Positions 22,536 to 29,312 of a stretch of 29,312 nt of DNA are shown here, piece by piece. Position 1 is the stretch's first letter; each line of letters begins with the position of its first letter. The notes below the pieces were generated by a model. That model was not told the DNA's origin. It did no database searches and saw nothing but the letters and a program-made list of their open reading frames with translations. Location of the stretch: NCBI GenBank assembly GCA_947625985.1, contig CANQQF010000019.1, positions 1 through 29,312 on the forward strand. The letters are read 5' to 3'. A program made the translations under genes and the position numbers. This DNA comes from an uncultured Clostridia bacterium. Lineage in GTDB: Bacteria; Bacillota_A; Clostridia; TANB77; CAG-508.

Positions 22536-22586
22536 AAAAAACTATATGGGTACAATATTTTTTATTATTTTATTGCCCCATATAGT
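22536..22586 (-). terminator. Terminator between PseG-like gene and hisS
   Basis: Minus-strand ACTATATGGG (22577-22586) pairs perfectly with CCCATATAGT (22541-22550), with an inner CAAT/ATTG pair, and is followed by a T-run (22536-22541). Confidence 0.88.
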
Positions 22587-22600
22587 CTTAATATTTTTAT

Positions 22601-22629
22601 ATATTAACTCTTTTTCCAATTTATGTCAA
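22601..22629 (-). promoter_or_regulatory. Possible promoter overlapping the PseG-like stop
   Basis: Minus-strand TTGACA (22624-22629), 17-base spacer, TAATAT (22601-22606). If active, its transcript would meet the terminator at 22536-22586 at once, giving an attenuator-like arrangement before hisS. It may equally be chance. Confidence 0.3.
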
Positions 22630-23601
22630 GTCTACTAACTTATTAATCAATTCAATAACTCTTTTTTTTCCATCTTTTAAATTATGTTTTAATTGTCTTT
22701 TTTGATACTCTTTTCTTTTCTGTTTATTCATTTTTATAAACATTTTTAAGTTTTCTTCAATTTGTTCATCTGAAGGATTTAACCCTATATATTTAAATCC
22801 ATTCTCATCGCTTAAAAAAGTATGTGTTTTTTCTCTTTCATTCTGAGCTATTGATATTGCTGGAATCCCTAATATTGCTAGTTCATATCCAGTTCTTCCT
22901 CTTGATGTTACAGCAATATCACATTTTGACATTAATTCTGGCATATTAGAAACATCATAAAAAACTTCTATATTTTCAAACTTATTATATTCTAATAATT
23001 TCTCTACATTTAGTTTTGCTCTTCCTATAACAAATACAAATTTATATTGTTTGTATTCATCATTTTTTACCATATTGAGTAATCTTTCTGTATAATTCTG
23101 CGGATCAGCTCCTCCAAATATTATAAAAATTTTTTCCACTTTATCTTTTATTTCTATTGGATTATATTTTAAAAATTCTTTTCCTGCAATAAAATATTTT
23201 TCACCAGAATAGGTATTTTTTAATTCTGACTCTTTAAGTAATGCATTAATTACTAAATCTGCTTTTATCGCTCCTTCTCCTTCATCCTCAAAATTAACTA
23301 TTTTCGCATCTGGTATATTTTCTTTTAAACCATTCATATATTCAATAGAAGTTGATAAAATATCATTTATAAAAATATCATATTTATTTTCTCTACATTT
23401 TTCATATAGTCCTATTATTCCGTTTATCGAAATAATATTATGTTTTGTTTTTCCAAATATATTTCTTTCAGTTTGATTTATATCAAAATAAATATCTGGT
23501 TTACATTTTAACTCATTGGCAATTTCTAATACCCTATAGATATGTCCCATACCTATTTTATTGTTACCATTAACATATATTGCAACCTTTATATTTTTCA
23601 T
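22621..23601 (-). CDS. PseG/SpsG-like nucleotide-sugar hydrolase or glycosyltransferase
   Basis: A 326-residue GT-B-fold protein resembling PseG/SpsG, the UDP-sugar hydrolases of pseudaminic/legionaminic acid synthesis. Visible features are the N-terminal loop GNNKIGMGHIYR (12-23), the central FIIFGGADPQNYT, the donor-site region AVTSRGRTGYELAILGIPAI and a following SIAQNEREKTH. No other nonulosonic acid genes (PseB/C/H/I/F) are in the window, so the substrate is open; a related glycosyltransferase role is possible. AGGGAG precedes the ATG. It is the last gene of the ligA operon, 15 bp after the small unknown gene, and is followed by a strong terminator. Confidence 0.78.
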   Translation of the reverse strand: MKNIKVAIYVNGNNKIGMGHIYRVLEIANELKCKPDIYFDINQTERNIFGKTKHNIISINGIIGLYEKCRENKYDIFINDILSTSIEYMNGLKENIPDAKIVNFEDEGEGAIKADLVINALLKESELKNTYSGEKYFIAGKEFLKYNPIEIKDKVEKIFIIFGGADPQNYTERLLNMVKNDEYKQYKFVFVIGRAKLNVEKLLEYNKFENIEVFYDVSNMPELMSKCDIAVTSRGRTGYELAILGIPAISIAQNEREKTHTFLSDENGFKYIGLNPSDEQIEENLKMFIKMNKQKRKEYQKRQLKHNLKDGKKRVIELINKLVDLT

Positions 23602-23616
23602 TTATCGTTCTCCCTT

Positions 23617-23871
23617 TTATTGCTGAATATCAGATGTATCTATTTTATATTCCACATCTTCCATAAAAGGATAAATTTCTTTTACTCTTTTTAGAGTCAA
23701 CATTGACATTTTAGGTTGTGGATTCTTTTTATCTTTTGTTAACAGCTTTTGTGTATAACAATTTGTTGTCGTTTTAAATAATAAATACCTATTACCTACA
23801 TAAGTATAATAAATTTGATATCCATTATTTAGATCTTCCCACATCTTTTCAAATGTATAATCTTCTTCCAT
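23617..23871 (-). CDS. Small conserved-looking protein in ligA operon, unknown function
   Basis: An 84-residue soluble protein of no family I recognise. It is rich in aromatic residues in the first half (WEDLNNGYQIYYTYVGNRYL), with beta-strand-like patches and a basic middle (QKLLTKDKKNPQPKMSM). There is no signal peptide, membrane segment or Cys motif; the one Cys is at residue 38. The start is well supported by AGGAGG six bases before ATG. It lies 11 bp after ligA and 15 bp before the PseG-like gene, so it is clearly part of that operon. Confidence 0.8.
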   Translation of the reverse strand: MEEDYTFEKMWEDLNNGYQIYYTYVGNRYLLFKTTTNCYTQKLLTKDKKNPQPKMSMLTLKRVKEIYPFMEDVEYKIDTSDIQQ

Positions 23872-23882
23872 TTTTCCTCCTA

Positions 23883-25970
<2,088 letters not shown>

Positions 25971-25984
25971 AATATATTTTAATT

Positions 25985-26641
25985 TTAACTTTCAGCCCTT
26001 GCTTCAATTATAACCCTGTTTTTAGAATCATCTGTACAAGATGATAATGTGATTTCTGGCACACCATTTGTATCTCTTGAATAGAATGATGTTTCCTCTG
26101 GAGTTGCTTGGAATTTATTATAAATTGTATAAGATAATTTCTTTCCTGAATTATCTGTAATATATATTTTATCTCCATTCTCTAATTTTTTATTATCTGA
26201 GAAAAATTGTCCATTTCTATAGTTATGACCTATAATTACTACATTTCCAACTTGGTTAATACCAACTCCATATAATTTTACTACTGCTAAATCAAGAGTT
26301 TTTGTTTGAACTTGGTCTAATATAGGGTATTTTACATCTGTTTTTGGTATTTCGATTGTTCCTAATACTACAAATCCCTTATATGTTTTTATTTGTGAAT
26401 TATTACCATTACCTCCATTTTGAGAAGCTTCTACTCCACCTAAATCTTGACCATTGCCACCGTCATCAGTTCCATCTTCTCCAACTTCTCCAATAAAGTT
26501 ATCTACAAATTCTTTTGCATCATTATCAGAAACATACTTCTTATAAGCATTATATCCTAACCAACTAAGCAAAACAATTATTGCAATTATTACTATAACC
26601 AAAATAACGGTTAACACTTTTCCATATTTACTCTCAAACAT
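25985..26641 (-). CDS. Sortase (class D-like), N-terminally anchored
   Basis: A 218-residue sortase. A single transmembrane helix (about 9-30) is followed by a polar, Gly/Asn/Asp-rich linker (51-84) and the catalytic core from VVLGTIEIPKTDVKYPIL. The triad is His139 (GHNYRNG), Cys202 (TLSSCTDD) and Arg209. The protein ends nine residues after the Arg, with no C-terminal hydrophobic tail, unlike the first sortase. GGAGG precedes the ATG. It is monocistronic with its own terminator. The cores of the two sortases are closely similar and partly identical at DNA level (26025-26092 and 26211-26254). No LPxTG-type substrate is nearby, so both must act on distant targets. Confidence 0.92.
   Translation of the reverse strand: MFESKYGKVLTVILVIVIIAIIVLLSWLGYNAYKKYVSDNDAKEFVDNFIGEVGEDGTDDGGNGQDLGGVEASQNGGNGNNSQIKTYKGFVVLGTIEIPKTDVKYPILDQVQTKTLDLAVVKLYGVGINQVGNVVIIGHNYRNGQFFSDNKKLENGDKIYITDNSGKKLSYTIYNKFQATPEETSFYSRDTNGVPEITLSSCTDDSKNRVIIEARAES
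26025..26092 (-). repeat. 68-bp block identical to first sortase gene
   Basis: Identical to 19554-19621, including third codon positions, about 6.5 kb away. See also 26211-26254, identical to 19740-19783. Confidence 0.9.
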
Positions 26642-26685
26642 GATATTTTACCTCCACTAAAAAATTTCTCTATTCCTCTACTATA

Positions 26686-26694
26686 ATTATATCA
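26686..26694 (-). promoter_or_regulatory. Extended -10 promoter of second sortase gene
   Basis: Minus-strand TGATATAAT (TGN plus TATAAT) with no recognisable -35 box; the predicted start is about 40 bases before the ATG. Confidence 0.5.
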
Positions 26695-26739
26695 TATTTC
26701 CAATCATTTGTGTAGTTTTCAAAAGATTTTTTGATATAT

Positions 26740-28491
26740 TTAATCTTTAATTAAAACTGCTTTAATTCTTCTAATTCCTGATGAACTAGATTCTTCTTTT
26801 TTTATTTTAAATCTTCCCATATCTCCTGTATGTGTAACATGTGGTCCCCCACAAATTTCTTTACTAAAATCTCCAATTGTATATACTTTAACTCTATCTC
26901 CATATTTATCTGTAAATAATCCAATTGCTCCAGATTTTTTTGCTTCATCATAGTTCATTTCTTCACATACAACTTTCAAGTCTCTTTGAATTTGTTCATT
27001 TACTAAATCTTCTACTTTTTTAATTTCTTCTTTTGTCATTTTTTGAGGATGAGAAAAATCAAAGCGAAGTCTTTCCTCTGTTATATTTGAACCACTTTGT
27101 TTAACATGATCTCCTAATACTGTCCTCAATGCTTGATGTAAAAGATGTGTAGCTGTATGATATGCAATTGTTTTTTCATTTTGATCAGCTAAACCACCTT
27201 TAAATTTTTGGGCTGATCCCTGTCTTGATTTTTCTTGGTGCTCTTTAAATAATTTTTCAAACTCTTCCATATCAATTTCCATACCATTTTCTTGAGCTAA
27301 ATCCTTAGTTACTTCTGGAGGAAATCCATACGTATCATATAGTTTGAAAACAACTCTTCCAGGAACAACTTTTGTACCTTCTAATTTTTTTATTTGTTTT
27401 TCAAATTCTCTTTCTCCATGGTTCAAAGTTTTTACAAATTTATTTTTTTCTTCTATTAAAACATCTTTTATTTCATCATGTTTTTTGTTTAAATCTGGGT
27501 ACATTTCTTTTAATGTTTCAACATTTATATCTACTAATGTTGATAACTCATTTAAATCAATTTGTGTTTTGTTCATATGTCTAATCATTCTTCTAATTAA
27601 TCTTCTCAGAATATATCCTCTATCAACATTACTTGGTCTTCCTCCATCACATATAATCATCATACTAGAACGTAAATGCTCTGCTATTATTCTTCTGCTT
27701 TCAATACTATCTATCTTTTGAAGTTCTTCTAATTTATCCATTACAGGTTTAAACAATTCTGTATCAAAAGGAGTTCCTTTACCTTGTAATAGCATTGTCA
27801 TTCTTTCTAATCCAAGTCCTGTATCTACATTTTTTTGCTCTAATTTTTTATATCCATTTTTGTCTTTAAAATATTCCATAAATACATTATTCCATATCTC
27901 AACATATTTACCACATTCACATGATGGTTGACAATCTGGACCACATGCTGGCTTTCCTGTATCATAAAACATTTCTGTATCTGGTCCACAAGGTCCTTCT
28001 TCTCCTGCAATCCACCAGTTGTCATCTTTTCCATAAAAATAGATTCTATCTTCTGGTATTCCTACTTTTTTCCAAATATCAGCTGATACATTATCGCGTG
28101 GACAATCTTCATCACCTGCAAAACATGTTACAGATATTTTTTCTGATGGAATTCCTAATTCTTTTGTTAAAAACTCCATACTCATTGAAATTGACTCTTC
28201 TTTAAAATAATCTCCTAAAGACCAGTTCCCTAACATCTCAAAATAAGTTAAATGGCGATTATCACCAACTTCATCTATGTCATTAGTTCTTATACATTTT
28301 TGATAATCACATAAGCGTGTTCCCGCTGGATGTGTTTCTCCTAATAGATATGGTACCAATGGTTGCATACCAGCTGTATTGAATAATACTGATGGATCAT
28401 TTTCTGGTATCAATGGTGCTGATGGTATCACACTATGGTCATGATTTTTGAAAAATTCTAAAAATTTGTTTCTAATTTCTATAGCTTTCAC
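26740..28491 (-). CDS. alaS: Compact alanyl-tRNA synthetase lacking C-Ala domain
   Basis: Charges tRNA-Ala and probably clears mischarged Ser/Gly. The class II catalytic domain starts at EIRNKFLEFFKNHDHS and includes FEMLGNWSLGDYFK, a Cys cluster CGPDCQPSCECG (183-194) and DTGLGLERM (223-231). The tRNA-recognition helices include RGYILRRLIRRMIRH (291-305). The editing domain keeps its zinc ligands: His445 and His449 (HTATH), Cys547 and His551 (CGGPH). At 583 residues it is about 290 shorter than usual. Residues 423-443 jump directly to HTATH without the usual beta-barrel, and the protein stops after the editing domain with no coiled coil or C-Ala domain. The start is GTG after GAGGAGGAG. The compact form is in one intact frame with its own promoter, so it is not a recent truncation. 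Confidence 0.93.
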   Translation of the reverse strand: MKAIEIRNKFLEFFKNHDHSVIPSAPLIPENDPSVLFNTAGMQPLVPYLLGETHPAGTRLCDYQKCIRTNDIDEVGDNRHLTYFEMLGNWSLGDYFKEESISMSMEFLTKELGIPSEKISVTCFAGDEDCPRDNVSADIWKKVGIPEDRIYFYGKDDNWWIAGEEGPCGPDTEMFYDTGKPACGPDCQPSCECGKYVEIWNNVFMEYFKDKNGYKKLEQKNVDTGLGLERMTMLLQGKGTPFDTELFKPVMDKLEELQKIDSIESRRIIAEHLRSSMMIICDGGRPSNVDRGYILRRLIRRMIRHMNKTQIDLNELSTLVDINVETLKEMYPDLNKKHDEIKDVLIEEKNKFVKTLNHGEREFEKQIKKLEGTKVVPGRVVFKLYDTYGFPPEVTKDLAQENGMEIDMEEFEKLFKEHQEKSRQGSAQKFKGGLADQNEKTIAYHTATHLLHQALRTVLGDHVKQSGSNITEERLRFDFSHPQKMTKEEIKKVEDLVNEQIQRDLKVVCEEMNYDEAKKSGAIGLFTDKYGDRVKVYTIGDFSKEICGGPHVTHTGDMGRFKIKKEESSSSGIRRIKAVLIKD

Positions 28492-28528
28492 GCTTATACT
28501 CCTCCTCTTTTATCGCTAATTCATCGAT

Positions 28529-28557
28529 ATTATACCTTAAAAATCAAAAAAAATCAA
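28529..28557 (-). promoter_or_regulatory. alaS promoter
   Basis: Minus-strand TTGATT (28552-28557), 17-base spacer, TATAAT (28529-28534), with a leader of about 32 nt. No T-box fits in this space. Confidence 0.75.
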
Positions 28558-28661
28558 CTTTTTTAATTTTAAACAATAAATATTATTAATTTTTTTAATG
28601 TATAAATTTTATATTTTTAGAGATAATAAATTTAGACATAAATAGAAAAAGGAGGAATAGC

Positions 28662-29216
28662 ATGAAAGCAACAGGTGTAGTAAGAAGAATTGATGATTTA
28701 GGAAGAGTAGTAATTCCAAAAGAAATAAGAAGAACTTTACGTATTAAAGAAGGAGACCCTTTAGAAATTTTTACAGATAGAGAAGGACAAGTAATATTGA
28801 AAAAATATTCACCAATAGGTGAATTATCTGAATTTGCAGTTGGTTATGCTGAAACATTATCTAAAACAACAGGTCATATTGCTTGTATTACTGATAAAGA
28901 TAGTATTATCGCTGTTTCTGGCGGTTCTAAAAAAGAATTTTTGGAAAAAGATATAAGTGAAGAATTAGAACAATTAATGGATGATAAAGAGGTTTATACA
29001 AGTAAGGAAAATAGTGATGTAGCAATTCCTATAACACGTGATGAAAATGAAGAAAGAAAATATAATTCTCAAGTTGTTTATCCAATTATTTCAAATGGAG
29101 ATACTATTGGAACTGTAATCTTATTATCTAAAGAGGCTTCTACTAAAATGAATGAAACAGAAAAAAAAGTAGCTCAATCAGCCGCAACATTTTTAGGTAG
29201 TCAAATGGAAATTTAA
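28662..29216 (+). CDS. spoVT: Stage V sporulation protein T (AbrB-type regulator)
   Basis: A forespore transcription regulator that tunes sigma-G-dependent genes in Bacillus and Clostridium. It is 184 residues, about the usual length (~178). The N-terminal swapped-hairpin AbrB DNA-binding domain is nearly canonical: MKATGVVRRIDDLGRVVIPK, then EIRRTLRIKEGDPLEIF (residues 1-38). Residues ~55-180 form a GAF-like domain (TGHIACITDKDSIIAVSG and VVYPIISNGDTIGTVILLS). AGGAGG precedes the ATG. It is transcribed divergently from alaS; I could not identify a convincing sigma-G promoter. Its presence indicates a spore-forming lineage. Confidence 0.95.
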   Translation: MKATGVVRRIDDLGRVVIPKEIRRTLRIKEGDPLEIFTDREGQVILKKYSPIGELSEFAVGYAETLSKTTGHIACITDKDSIIAVSGGSKKEFLEKDISEELEQLMDDKEVYTSKENSDVAIPITRDENEERKYNSQVVYPIISNGDTIGTVILLSKEASTKMNETEKKVAQSAATFLGSQMEI

Positions 29217-29218
29217 AA

Positions 29219-29240
29219 AGATAGTTAATTTTAACTATCT
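29219..29240 (+). repeat. Stem-loop after spoVT stop
   Basis: AGATAGTTAA (29219-29228) and TTAACTATCT (29231-29240) form a perfect 10-bp stem four bases after the stop, without a following T-run. It may protect the transcript 3' end or assist the terminator beyond. Confidence 0.5.
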
Positions 29241-29255
29241 CAGAGTATTGACAAA

Positions 29256-29292
29256 CCCCAGATATTTTTTCTGGGGCTTTTAATATTTTTTT
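29256..29292 (+). terminator. Terminator of spoVT
   Basis: CCCCAG (29256-29261) and CTGGGG (29271-29276) pair around a 9-nt loop, followed by CTTTTAATATTTTTTT. Confidence 0.88.
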
Positions 29293-29312
29293 GCAAAATT
29301 GCAATTTAAAAT

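Noticed and set aside
22487..22555. Upstream start of hisS at 22555
   Set aside because: The extra residues are unlike HisRS, include the terminator and promoter region, and AGGAGG fits the ATG at 22486.
28558..28661. Sigma-G promoter for spoVT
   Set aside because: A CATAAATA-like -10 is present, but no acceptable -35 element at the right distance.

Overview
The window is a chromosomal segment of a very AT-rich, Gram-positive, spore-forming bacterium, most likely a Clostridia member (Firmicutes). Evidence: a SpoVT-type sporulation regulator, RNase J, FemX-type peptidoglycan branching, sortases, strong AGGAGG ribosome sites and TTGACA/TATAAT promoters throughout. Most genes lie on the minus strand; serS-ysxC and spoVT are on the plus strand. 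I see no phage, insertion sequence, CRISPR array or T-box.

Layout, left to right. (1) 1-272: tRNA-Phe, tRNA-Asp and tRNA-Val with one near-consensus promoter. (2) 504-2598: serS-ysxC with promoter and terminator. (3) 2630-4900: a small two-helix membrane protein, then gltX with a DUF951 gene. (4) 4949-7021: RNase J with a long structured leader. (5) 7077-8285: a gene of unknown function with a Gln-rich repeat tail. (6) 8340-15839: a probable six-gene envelope operon, transcribed in the order FemX, a divergent alanine racemase, a DUF1189-like membrane protein, FtsH, a TetR regulator and an acyl-CoA synthetase. (7) 15877-17520: a Wzz/YveK-like polysaccharide co-polymerase with an unusual 300-residue Lys/Glu and Lys/Thr tail. 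(8) 17569-19282: a radical SAM/SPASM enzyme overlapping a small membrane protein. (9) 19358-20143: a sortase. (10) 20274-20475: tRNA-Gly. (11) 20478-22534: hisS and a short dprA whose true start seems non-canonical. (12) 22536-25886: ligA, a small unknown gene and a PseG-like gene. (13) 25934-26694: a second sortase sharing stretches of identical DNA with the first. (14) 26740-28557: a compact alanyl-tRNA synthetase. (15) 28662-29292: spoVT.

Together these are translation (four aminoacyl-tRNA synthetases, four tRNAs, YsxC), RNA turnover (RNase J), DNA maintenance (LigA, DprA) and, mainly, cell-envelope functions. The most unusual items are the Wzz-like protein with its DNA-binding-like tail, the radical SAM/membrane-protein pair with no visible precursor, the dprA start, the twin sortases, the compact AlaRS, and the alanine racemase that lacks the Met-Asp active-site motif next to FemX. 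Coordinates and motifs were read by eye; no database search was possible.
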